A stretch of DNA of 8,925 nucleotides from an uncultured Clostridia bacterium (GTDB taxonomy: Bacteria; Bacillota_A; Clostridia; TANB77; CAG-508), in contig CANQZT010000056.1 of NCBI GenBank assembly GCA_947628335.1, positions 1-8,925 on the forward strand, written 5' to 3'. The translations under genes were made by a program, and so were the position numbers. Under the pieces are notes generated by a model. It was given only the letters and a program-made list of their open reading frames with translations. It was not told the origin of the DNA and did no database searches. Below, piece after piece: positions 1 to 6,147 of this stretch. Each line of letters opens with the position of its first letter. The stretch's first letter is position 1.

Positions 1-843
1 GAATTTCCTTATGCAATAAGAGTTGTATCAGAAGTATTAAGTTCAAATGGTTCAACATCTCAAGCAAGTATATGTGGAAGCACATTATCTTTAATGGATG
101 CTGGTGTACCAATAAAAAGACCAGTAGCAGGTATTTCAACTGGATTGGTAACTGACGAAAATGATCCAAATCACTACATTATGCTTACTGATATACAAGG
201 ACTAGAAGATTTCTTTGGAGATATGGATTTTAAGGTAGGTGGAACCGAAAAAGGTATTACTGCTATTCAAGTGGATATTAAAATAGATGGTTTGACATAT
301 GACATAATTAAAGAAGCATTTGAAAGAACAAGAATTGCAAGAAAATATATATTAGAAGAAGTAATGCTAAAACAAATTGATAAACCAAGAGATTGTATTT
401 CAAAATATGCACCAAGTATTATAAATACAACTATTAATGTGGATAAAATAAGAGATGTAATTGGACCTGGTGGAAAAATGATTAATAAAATAATTGATCA
501 AACTGGAGTAAAAATAGATATAGAAGAAGATGGAAGAGTCTTTATTTATTCAACAGATGTAAACAATGGAAAAAAAGCATTAAAAATGATTGAAGACATT
601 GCAAAAGACGTTGAAGTAGGAGAAATTGTTGAAGGAACAGTTACAAAAATAATGCCATTTGGAGCATTTATAGAAGTACCAGGAGGTAAAGAAGGTTTAC
701 TTCACATTTCAAAAATTTCCAAAGAAAGAGTTGAAAAAGTAGAAGACGTACTAAAAATAGGTGATGTAGTAAAAGTAAAAGTTTGTGAAATAGATGAACA
801 AGGAAGGATAAATTTAAGCAAAAAAGATATCGAAGAAGATTAA
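1..843 (+). CDS. pnp: Polynucleotide phosphorylase, C-terminal 280 residues (5' end outside window)
   Basis: Phosphorolytic 3'-5' exoribonuclease of mRNA decay, normally a cytoplasmic homotrimer. The frame is open from base 1, so this is the last 280 of about 700 residues. Fragment residues 1-100 are the end of the second RNase PH-like core, with the family signature [20 protein letters not shown] at 2-21. The two aspartates that match the catalytic metal ligands of E. coli PNPase (D486, D492) are D70 and D76, in [10 protein letters not shown]. An all-alpha linker leads to a KH domain (about 142-201, GxxG loop in IGPGGK at 154-159) and an S1 RNA-binding domain (about 205-275, with [19 protein letters not shown]). 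The protein stops about five residues after the S1 domain, so it lacks an extended acidic or basic tail. No convincing terminator follows; a new promoter lies 26 bases after the stop. Identification is secure; only the N-terminal half is unseen. Confidence 0.97.
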   Translation, partial: EFPYAIRVVSEVLSSNGSTSQASICGSTLSLMDAGVPIKRPVAGISTGLVTDENDPNHYIMLTDIQGLEDFFGDMDFKVGGTEKGITAIQVDIKIDGLTYDIIKEAFERTRIARKYILEEVMLKQIDKPRDCISKYAPSIINTTINVDKIRDVIGPGGKMINKIIDQTGVKIDIEEDGRVFIYSTDVNNGKKALKMIEDIAKDVEVGEIVEGTVTKIMPFGAFIEVPGGKEGLLHISKISKERVEKVEDVLKIGDVVKVKVCEIDEQGRINLSKKDIEED

Positions 844-869
844 GATTTTATTAAATGTTTACTAATAAG

Positions 870-898
870 TTGAAAAAAATCATATAGAATAGTATAAT
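870..898 (+). promoter_or_regulatory. Sigma-A-type promoter for the family-2 glycosyltransferase
   Basis: TTGAAA (870-875) and a perfect TATAAT (893-898) are separated by 17 bases, the optimal spacing. Transcription would start near 905, leaving a leader of about 47 bases before the ATG at 952. A strong Shine-Dalgarno AAGAGGAG (938-945) lies 6 bases before that ATG. The glycosyltransferase can therefore be expressed apart from pnp, although read-through from pnp is possible because no terminator is seen between them. Confidence 0.75.
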
Positions 899-951
899 AA
901 TATAGAAAATAAAATACACTATATTAAAAGAATAATAAAGAGGAGTATAAA

Positions 952-2181
952 ATGGTATATTTATATGTAATTCAACAAGCATTAGTTTGGATAGTAACAA
1001 TATTTTGGCTATATCAATTTATTGTAAGTATATGTTCACTTGTAAAATTAAAAGATAAACCATTATTAGAAGATAAGCAAAATAAATTTATGGCAATTAT
1101 ACCAGCACACAATGAAGAATCTGTTATAAAAAATTTAATAGATAGTTTGAAAAATCAAAATTATCCTGAAGAATTAATTGATATATATGTTATAGCAGAC
1201 AACTGTACAGACAAAACTGCAGAAATTGCCAGATCTGTGGGAGCAATCGTTTATGAAAGATTTGATGAGGAACATAAAACAAAAGGTTATGCATTAAATT
1301 GGTTTTTAAATCAAAAAATACAAGAAGATGCCCAATATGATGCTTTCTGCGTTTTTGATGCAGACAATATTGTTGATGAAAACTTTATTAAAAATATGAA
1401 TAAAAAACTATGTCAAGGTGAAGATGTAGTACAAGGATATAGAGATATCAAAAATCCAACAGATAGTTGGGTTGCATCAGGATATGCTATCTTTTATTGG
1501 ATGATGAATCGTTTTTATCATTTAGCAAGATATAACTTAGGATTATCACCATTAATAAATGGAACAGGTTTTATGGTTAAGTTTGATGTTATTAAATCAA
1601 CAGGATGGAACACAAAAACACTTACTGAAGATATAGAATTTTCATTAAAAAGAATTATAGAAGGAAAAAAATTAGGCTGGGCAACAGATGCAATTGTATA
1701 TGATGAACAGCCAGTAGGATTTAGGCAAAGTTGGGTGCAAAGGTCAAGATGGACAGTAGGTCATATACAATGTATAGAGAACTATACAAAAGACTTAGCA
1801 CATGCAACAAGAAAAAATAAAACGTTAATGAATTTTGATGGGTTATTATATATAATAGGAAGTATACCTATGTTTATATTAACTCTAGTTCTATTAGCTA
1901 TAAATTTTATTATGTATTTAGGTAATGGTATTACGGTTGCAGAATTAATTGAAAGTATATTAAGATATTTAATACCTACATTTTTACTTCCAATTGGAAC
2001 AGCAATAATTATAATGTTATTAGATAGAAAGCCAATAAAGCCTATGTGGAAAGGACTTTTATGCTATCCATTATTTCTTGGATCGTGGTTATTAATAAAC
2101 TTTAAATGTATATTTAAACGTGAAACAAACTGGGAAAAGATTGACCATGTTAGAGATATAAAAATTAATGATGTTGCATAA
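952..2181 (+). CDS. Membrane-bound family 2 glycosyltransferase (BcsA/hyaluronan-synthase-like architecture)
   Basis: 409-residue inverting glycosyltransferase with a GT-A fold, expected at the cytoplasmic face of the membrane and using a nucleotide sugar. A hydrophobic segment at about 8-30 anchors the N-terminus. The catalytic domain spans about 45-275: PAHNEE (51-56) and DNCTD (83-87) for nucleotide binding, DAD (136-138) as the DxD metal site, GTGFM (204-208), TED (225-227) with the likely catalytic base, and QRSRW (263-267), the QxxRW motif typical of processive synthases. Three further membrane segments follow at about 297-322, 336-358 and 366-388. The protein ends in a short charged tail. 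All expected motifs are intact. Substrate and product cannot be read from sequence; an exopolysaccharide or glycolipid is the usual outcome for this class (inference). It has its own promoter and terminator, so it looks monocistronic. The next gene is also a glycosyltransferase. Confidence 0.9.
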   Translation: MVYLYVIQQALVWIVTIFWLYQFIVSICSLVKLKDKPLLEDKQNKFMAIIPAHNEESVIKNLIDSLKNQNYPEELIDIYVIADNCTDKTAEIARSVGAIVYERFDEEHKTKGYALNWFLNQKIQEDAQYDAFCVFDADNIVDENFIKNMNKKLCQGEDVVQGYRDIKNPTDSWVASGYAIFYWMMNRFYHLARYNLGLSPLINGTGFMVKFDVIKSTGWNTKTLTEDIEFSLKRIIEGKKLGWATDAIVYDEQPVGFRQSWVQRSRWTVGHIQCIENYTKDLAHATRKNKTLMNFDGLLYIIGSIPMFILTLVLLAINFIMYLGNGITVAELIESILRYLIPTFLLPIGTAIIIMLLDRKPIKPMWKGLLCYPLFLGSWLLINFKCIFKRETNWEKIDHVRDIKINDVA

Positions 2182-2183
2182 AT

Positions 2184-2219
2184 AAAAAAATACTGTGTTT
2201 TTATAACATAGTATTTTTT
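2184..2219 (+). terminator. Rho-independent terminator after the family-2 glycosyltransferase
   Basis: TACTGTGTT (2191-2199) pairs with AACATAGTA (2205-2213), giving nine pairs with one G-U wobble and a 5-base loop TTTAT. Seven As (2184-2190) precede the stem and six Ts (2214-2219) follow it, so the stem can also extend by A-T pairs. The A-tract on the other side means it could act in both directions. It begins only a few bases after the stop codon at 2179-2181. Confidence 0.88.
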
Positions 2220-2234
2220 ATGCATTTTTATATA

Positions 2235-2263
2235 ATGACATTTTTTTCATCTAGTGATATAAT
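2235..2263 (+). promoter_or_regulatory. Extended -10 promoter for the GT-C glycosyltransferase
   Basis: ATGACA (2235-2240) and TATAAT (2258-2263) are 17 bases apart. A TG pair at 2255-2256 gives an extended -10 (TGATATAAT). Transcription would start near 2270, leaving a very short leader of about 27 bases before the ATG at 2297. Together with the terminator just upstream, this makes the gene a separate transcription unit. Confidence 0.75.
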
Positions 2264-2284
2264 AAAGACCATAAGTTTACATTG

Positions 2285-2290
2285 TGGAGG
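2285..2290 (+). promoter_or_regulatory. Shine-Dalgarno that decides the GT-C gene start
   Basis: TGGAGG lies 6 bases before ATG 2297. The frame is also open from a TTG at 2282, but that codon sits directly upstream of this Shine-Dalgarno and has no ribosome site of its own, so ATG 2297 is chosen. Confidence 0.85.
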
Positions 2291-2296
2291 AAAAAA

Positions 2297-3814
2297 ATGG
2301 AGAATAATTTAAAAAACAAGAGTAAAATGATACATATAGCAATTATTATATTAGGAAGTATATTTATCATTTTAGGAAATTTTCATACAGGAATGTGGTT
2401 CGATGAATCATATTCTGTTGCAATTGCAAATCACAGTTTGAAAGAAATTTGGACTATAGGTGGTCATGATGTTCATCCAGTATTATATTATTTTATGCTA
2501 AAAATAATTTCTGTAATATTTGGTGGAAAAAATATTTTATTGTATAGACTATTTTCATCTGTAGCTCTAATGTTATTAGGAGTAATTGGGTATACTCATA
2601 TACGCAAAGATTTTGGAGAAAAAGTAGGATTTTTATTTTCATTTTTTAGTTTATTTTTGCCGTTAAATATTGTATATTCAGGCGAAATAAGAATGTATAC
2701 ATGGGGAATGTTGTTTGTTACAATAATGGCAATATATGCATATAGAATAATAACGCAAAAAGATAGTAAAAAAAATTGGATTATTTTTGCTATATTTAGT
2801 CTAGCATCTTCATATATTCATTACTATGGATTAATATCAGCAGGTATTATTAATTTAAGTATGTTTATTTATTTTTTAATACAATCAAAAAAAGAAAAAA
2901 AGATGACATCAAATTTAAAAAGATTTATAGTATCGGCCATTATTCAGGTTGCATTATATATTCCATGGCTTATATACTTTTTTATACAATTAGGTCAGGT
3001 ATCTAAAGGGTTTTGGATACAGTTTAAATTTCCAGGTTCACTAATAGAAATGTTTACTTTTCAATTTGTAGGAAACTTAGATGGAAGTTATTATATTAAT
3101 AATACTATAGCACTTATATATGGGTTAGTAATAAATATATTTATTATATATTCAGTAATAAAATTGTTCAAAAAACAGGGAAAAAAGGCTATAAAAGAAT
3201 TCTATCCAGCAATTATTGCATTAGGTACATATTTAGGAGTTATAATTCTTACAGGAGTAATATCTATAATTATGCAACAAGTAATAATTTATGCAAGATA
3301 TTTCTTAATAATAACAGGATTATTTATATTCTTTATATCATTTGTATTAGGAAAATATGCAAATAAATACATAACAATGATAATATGTATACTAACTTTA
3401 ATAATATCAACATGGATAAATACCAATATAATACAAATGAATTATGACCAATCGAATCAACTACCAATTTCATATATGGAGCAAAATTTAAAAGAAGGAG
3501 ATATATTCATTTATGGTAATGGAGATGGAGGATTTGGTAGTGGATTTGTAATAGCAGCAAATTTTCCAGAATATACTCAGTATTTTTACGATAAAGAAAA
3601 TTGGAATGTAGAAGAAGCGTATAAAGCATATGCGAAAACTATATATAATTTAGATGTATTAGAGAATTATCATGGTAGAATATGGTTTATCGGAAATTAT
3701 AATATATTTGAAGAAGCACAAGAAAAGTATAATATTGAACTTATAGATCAAACACACTTTAATACAAAATATAAAAATTATGAATATTCATTTGTTTTAG
3801 CAAATAAAGAATAA
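2297..3814 (+). CDS. Polytopic GT-C glycosyltransferase (GT39/PMT-like, ArnT-like class)
   Basis: 505-residue integral membrane protein with about ten or eleven hydrophobic segments between residues 11 and 378, then a soluble tail at about 380-505. GT-C enzymes use lipid-phosphate-linked sugars on the outer face of the membrane. The family hallmark is in the first extracellular loop: WFDESYSV (34-41), with the acidic pair D36-E37 that serves as metal site or catalytic base, followed by HDVHPVLYY (57-65), a form of the usual HPPLYY motif. Also seen are YSGEIRMYTW (127-136), typical of the YSQEARMY stretch in bacterial members, and ARYF (333-336) near the late membrane helices. Acceptor and sugar are unknown; cell-wall polymer, protein or lipid are all possible. 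The neighbouring family-2 enzyme could make a sugar-lipid donor, but its QxxRW motif fits a polymerising enzyme better, so a shared pathway is only a guess. It has its own promoter, and no terminator is seen after it. Confidence 0.85.
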   Translation: MENNLKNKSKMIHIAIIILGSIFIILGNFHTGMWFDESYSVAIANHSLKEIWTIGGHDVHPVLYYFMLKIISVIFGGKNILLYRLFSSVALMLLGVIGYTHIRKDFGEKVGFLFSFFSLFLPLNIVYSGEIRMYTWGMLFVTIMAIYAYRIITQKDSKKNWIIFAIFSLASSYIHYYGLISAGIINLSMFIYFLIQSKKEKKMTSNLKRFIVSAIIQVALYIPWLIYFFIQLGQVSKGFWIQFKFPGSLIEMFTFQFVGNLDGSYYINNTIALIYGLVINIFIIYSVIKLFKKQGKKAIKEFYPAIIALGTYLGVIILTGVISIIMQQVIIYARYFLIITGLFIFFISFVLGKYANKYITMIICILTLIISTWINTNIIQMNYDQSNQLPISYMEQNLKEGDIFIYGNGDGGFGSGFVIAANFPEYTQYFYDKENWNVEEAYKAYAKTIYNLDVLENYHGRIWFIGNYNIFEEAQEKYNIELIDQTHFNTKYKNYEYSFVLANKE

Positions 3815-3840
3815 AAAAATAACAAAATAAAATGAAAATA

Positions 3841-3849
3841 TGGTATAAT
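3841..3849 (+). promoter_or_regulatory. Probable extended -10 promoter of the Asp23-like/cmk/plsC operon
   Basis: TGGTATAAT (3841-3849) is a perfect TATAAT with the upstream TG of an extended -10. There is no recognisable -35: the expected position is A-rich (AACAAA). A second TATAAT at 3869-3874 also lacks a -35 at the right distance and may be an alternative. Transcription from the first would start near 3856, about 46 bases before the ATG at 3902. A Shine-Dalgarno AAAGGGG (3887-3893) lies 8 bases before that ATG. Confidence 0.5.
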
Positions 3850-3854
3850 AACAA

Positions 3855-3879
3855 TTGTAAAAGAATAGTATAATTACAA
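3855..3879. promoter_or_regulatory. Dyad TTGTAA-N13-TTACAA in the operon leader, possible operator
   Basis: TTGTAA (3855-3860) and its reverse complement TTACAA (3874-3879) flank 13 bases that include the second TATAAT. The left arm overlaps the 8-base palindrome ACAATTGT (3851-3858). The dyad sits at and just after the expected transcription start, where repressors often bind. In such AT-rich sequence a 6-base dyad can arise by chance, so this is only a candidate. Confidence 0.25.
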
Positions 3880-3901
3880 GCAAAATAAAGGGGTTATTTT
3901 A

Positions 3902-4747
3902 ATGAGTGTAAACGATAAAGTAAAAATATATGCTTTTGTAGGTCCATCTGGTACAGGAAAAAGTTATCGTGCAGGATTAGTTGCCAGTGAACATGAAATT
4001 AATTATATAATAGATGATGGGTTATTTATTAAAGATAATGAAATTATAGCAGGTAATTCTGCAAAGAAAGCATCAACAAAAATTGAAACAGTAAAACAAG
4101 CATTATTTATTGAAAATGATGAAAGAGATGCTGTTTTAAAAGCAATAAAGAAATATAAACCAGATAAAATCTTAATTTTAGGAACATCAGATAATATGGT
4201 AAAAAAGATTGCTGAAAATTTAGGATTACCAGAAATATCAAAATTTATTTATATATCAGAAATTGCAACAGAAGAAGAAATGGCAACAGCAAAACGTATA
4301 CGTCAAACAGAAGGAAAACATGTAATACCAGTACCTACATTTGAATTAAAAAAAGATTTTTCAGGATATTTATTAGACCCTCTACAAATATTCAAATCAA
4401 AGGGAAAAGGTGAGAAGCCATATATATCCGAAAAATCAATTATTAGACCAACATTTAGTTATTTGGGGAATTTTACTATATCAGATGGGGTATTTAGACA
4501 AATAATAGAATATATGGCTTCAAAAACAGAATATATTTATAGAATTGGAAAAACAAGAATAGATAATATAGAAGAAGGGCCATCAATTTATTTAGAGGTA
4601 ATCGTATTATATGGTTATAATATTATGGAAGTAGTGAAGGAATTTAAAATAAAGGCACAAAAAGAAATTGAAAGATTAACAGCAATGAATATTCAAGAAT
4701 TTGATATTGTTGTTAAGGGCGTACAAATGCCAAATGAAAATGGATAG
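3902..4747 (+). CDS. P-loop nucleotide-binding protein with C-terminal Asp23/Gls24-like domain
   Basis: 281-residue soluble protein with no signal peptide or membrane segment. The N-terminal half looks like a P-loop NTPase: a beta strand (KIYAFVG, 8-14) runs into a perfect Walker A, GPSGTGKS (14-21). Candidate Walker B strands are NYIIDDG (34-40) and KILILGTSD (89-97). The C-terminal part (about 190-274) has the Asp23/Gls24 (DUF322) pattern: ISDGVFRQIIEYMASK, an SIYLEVIVLYGYNIMEV stretch, a helix ending EIERLTAMNIQ, and a final FDIVVKGVQ strand. Asp23 proteins are abundant envelope-stress proteins held at the membrane by partners. An ATPase or kinase fused to such a domain could link nucleotide state to membrane or cell-wall proteins, but no function is established here. 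It is the first gene of an operon with cmk (start 12 bases after this stop) and plsC. The biochemical role is not recognised. Confidence 0.75.
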   Translation: MSVNDKVKIYAFVGPSGTGKSYRAGLVASEHEINYIIDDGLFIKDNEIIAGNSAKKASTKIETVKQALFIENDERDAVLKAIKKYKPDKILILGTSDNMVKKIAENLGLPEISKFIYISEIATEEEMATAKRIRQTEGKHVIPVPTFELKKDFSGYLLDPLQIFKSKGKGEKPYISEKSIIRPTFSYLGNFTISDGVFRQIIEYMASKTEYIYRIGKTRIDNIEEGPSIYLEVIVLYGYNIMEVVKEFKIKAQKEIERLTAMNIQEFDIVVKGVQMPNENG

Positions 4748-4753
4748 GAAGTG
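4746..4753 (+). promoter_or_regulatory. Shine-Dalgarno that decides the cmk start
   Basis: AGGAAGTG overlaps the upstream stop codon (TAG, 4745-4747) and lies 6 bases before ATG 4760. A GTG at 4751 is in frame but falls inside this site, and its product would carry three extra residues ahead of the usual short Cmk N-terminus. ATG 4760 is therefore chosen. The overlap suggests translational coupling. Confidence 0.8.
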
Positions 4754-4759
4754 AAATAT

Positions 4760-5449
4760 ATGTCATTTATTGTAGCAATAGATGGACCAGCAGGAAGTGG
4801 AAAAGGAACAATAACTAAACTGGTAGGAGAAAAATTAGATTTAATAAATATAGATACAGGTGCAACATTTAGAGCAGTAACACTTGCAATTATAGAAGCA
4901 AATATAGATATTCATGATGAAGAAAAAATAAAGGATGTGTTAGAAAATATACAAATAGAGTTAAAAAATGAAGAGGGTAAACAGGTTGTATTATTGAATG
5001 GAAAAAATGTCACATTAGAGATAAGAAGTAAAGAAGTCAACGATTTAGTTTCACCAGTAAGTACGTTAAAAATTGTAAGAGAAAAGCTATTAAACCTGCA
5101 ACGAAAAATGGCAGAAGGCAAGAATGTTATAATGGAAGGTAGAGATATAGGAACGACGGTATTTCCAAATGCAAATGTAAAAATATATTTAGATGCAACA
5201 CCAGAAGTACGAGCAAAAAGAAGAGAAAAACAAAATATAGAAAATGGAATAGAATGTTCATATGAGGAAATTTTGCAAAGCGTAAAACATCGCGATAAAA
5301 TAGACTCGGAAAGGGAGATTGCTCCACTTAGAAAAGCAGATGATGCAATTTATGTTGATACAAGTAATATGAAAATTGAAGAAGTAGTAGAAAAAGTTTG
5401 TTTTATTATAAAAAGTAATAGTAATTTAAAAAGAAAGGAAAAAATATGA
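4760..5449 (+). CDS. cmk: Cytidylate (CMP/dCMP) kinase
   Basis: 229-residue cytoplasmic kinase that transfers phosphate from ATP to CMP or dCMP. This supplies CDP for RNA, DNA and CDP-activated lipid precursors. It opens with the P-loop IDGPAGSGKGT (7-17); GKGT instead of GKST also occurs in E. coli Cmk. DTGATFRA (32-39) corresponds to the DTGAMYRA nucleotide-site signature. The central insert typical of bacterial long-form CMP kinases covers about 60-100. GRDIGTTVFP (127-136) and HRDKIDSEREIAPL (177-190), with the LID arginines, complete the active site. Length and motif order are normal, with a short basic tail. It is the second gene of a three-gene operon: the Shine-Dalgarno overlaps the upstream stop, and its TGA stop (5447-5449) overlaps the plsC ATG by four bases (ATGA). 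Close linkage of cmk and plsC is common in clostridia. Confidence 0.96.
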   Translation: MSFIVAIDGPAGSGKGTITKLVGEKLDLINIDTGATFRAVTLAIIEANIDIHDEEKIKDVLENIQIELKNEEGKQVVLLNGKNVTLEIRSKEVNDLVSPVSTLKIVREKLLNLQRKMAEGKNVIMEGRDIGTTVFPNANVKIYLDATPEVRAKRREKQNIENGIECSYEEILQSVKHRDKIDSEREIAPLRKADDAIYVDTSNMKIEEVVEKVCFIIKSNSNLKRKEKI

Positions 5450-6057
5450 AATCATTTTTTAAAAAAATAGGAAGGGTTATAGTAAGAACTACAATATTTA
5501 TATATTGTAAAATAGTATATCGTGCAGAAATTGTAGGAAAAGAAAACATACCAAAAGATGAGACATTAATATTTTGTGGAAATCATAGAAATTATTTAGA
5601 TCCACCTTTAATGGTAGTAACAGCAGGGAGACACATGCGTTTTATGGCAAAAGAAGAATTAAGAAAAAATCCTCTTTTTGCATTTTTAGGATTTGTATTT
5701 GATGGAATATATGTAAAAAGAGATTCAAAAGATATAAGTGCATTGAAAACAGCATTAAAAGCATTAAAAAATAATGAATGTATTGCATTATTTCCTGAAG
5801 GTACAAGAAACGGATTGGAAAAAGGAGAAAAGGTGAAAGATGGAGCAGCATTTTTTGCATTAAAGACGGGGACAAGAGTTATACCAGTAGGAATATCTGG
5901 AGGATTAAAAATATTTCAAAAGGTACGAATAGTATATGGGAAACCATTAGATTTATCAAAATACCAAGAAATGTATAAAAACAAGAACACTGAAAAAGAA
6001 GCTTTAGACGAAGCAAGTAAAATTATAATGGATTCAATAATGGAGTTGACAAAATAA
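5446..6057 (+). CDS. plsC: 1-acyl-sn-glycerol-3-phosphate acyltransferase (PlsC/LPLAT family)
   Basis: 203-residue acyltransferase that adds the second acyl chain to lysophosphatidic acid, giving phosphatidic acid. It acts at the inner face of the membrane. A hydrophobic N-terminal stretch (about 10-25) is the likely membrane anchor. Motif I is NHRNYLD (46-52), keeping the catalytic H47 and D52 in the HX4D arrangement; the usual serine of NHxSxxD is replaced by N49. FMAKEEL (66-72) with the arginine-containing YVKRDS (89-94) gives motif II, FPEGTRN (116-122) is motif III for glycerol-phosphate binding, and VIPVGI (145-150) is motif IV. Length is at the short end but normal for clostridial members. 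It is the last gene of the operon; ATGA overlap with cmk and a Shine-Dalgarno GAAAGGA (5433-5439) inside cmk indicate coupled translation. Its final codons carry the -35 box of the typA promoter. The exact acyl acceptor is inferred from the family. Confidence 0.92.
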   Translation: MKSFFKKIGRVIVRTTIFIYCKIVYRAEIVGKENIPKDETLIFCGNHRNYLDPPLMVVTAGRHMRFMAKEELRKNPLFAFLGFVFDGIYVKRDSKDISALKTALKALKNNECIALFPEGTRNGLEKGEKVKDGAAFFALKTGTRVIPVGISGGLKIFQKVRIVYGKPLDLSKYQEMYKNKNTEKEALDEASKIIMDSIMELTK

Positions 6058-6075
6058 CCCATTTTGGTATATAAT
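6046..6075 (+). promoter_or_regulatory. Near-consensus promoter of typA, starting inside plsC
   Basis: A perfect TTGACA (6046-6051) encodes the Leu-Thr just before the final Lys of plsC. A perfect TATAAT (6070-6075) follows after 18 bases; the overlapping TATATA at 6068-6073 gives 16 bases. Transcription would start near 6082, leaving a leader of about 65 bases before typA that contains a hairpin. This is the best promoter in the window and implies high basal expression of typA. Confidence 0.85.
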
Positions 6076-6095
6076 AATTCAAGTTAAAAATGTGA

Positions 6096-6123
6096 AGAGG
6101 TTGCAAATTATATTGCAACCTTT
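6096..6123 (+). promoter_or_regulatory. Hairpin in the typA mRNA leader
   Basis: AGGTTGCAA (6098-6106) pairs with TTGCAACCT (6113-6121): nine Watson-Crick pairs around the 6-base loop ATTATA, plus an outer G-U and A-U pair. Only three Ts follow, then CAAAACGG, so it is not a normal intrinsic terminator. It lies after the promoter and 8 bases before the typA Shine-Dalgarno (AAAAAGGAG, 6132-6140). The CCTTT of its right arm (6119-6123) could instead pair with AAAGG (6134-6138) of that site. Function is unknown: mRNA protection, weak terminator for plsC read-through, or translational control. Confidence 0.7.
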
Positions 6124-6147
6124 CAAAACGGAAAAAGGAGTAAAAAA

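Noticed and set aside
847..868. Possible terminator TTATTA...TAATAA after pnp
   Set aside because: Only six A-T pairs with a loose loop and no T-tract; not distinguishable from chance in this composition.
2282..2296. TTG start for the GT-C glycosyltransferase giving five extra residues
   Set aside because: The TTG sits immediately before the TGGAGG Shine-Dalgarno that serves ATG 2297 and has no ribosome site of its own.
4751..4759. GTG start for cmk
   Set aside because: It lies within the Shine-Dalgarno AGGAAGTG; ATG 4760 has a 6-base spacer and gives the normal short N-terminus.
4780..4810. GKGT instead of GKST in the cmk P-loop as an anomaly
   Set aside because: E. coli Cmk also has GKGT, so it is normal for the family.
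4912..5121. Minus-strand open frames opposite cmk, plsC, typA and trmR (also 5127-5327, 5642-5875, 6023-6223, 6323-6520, 6798-7001, 6928-7122, 7965-8294)
   Set aside because: They are low-complexity Leu/Phe/Ser-rich translations opposite well-identified genes, without supporting ribosome sites; antisense shadows of AT-rich coding DNA.
6096..6123. typA leader hairpin as an intrinsic terminator of plsC
   Set aside because: Only three Ts follow the stem, then a mixed A-rich sequence, and it lies downstream of the typA promoter; a leader structure fits better, although weak termination is not excluded.
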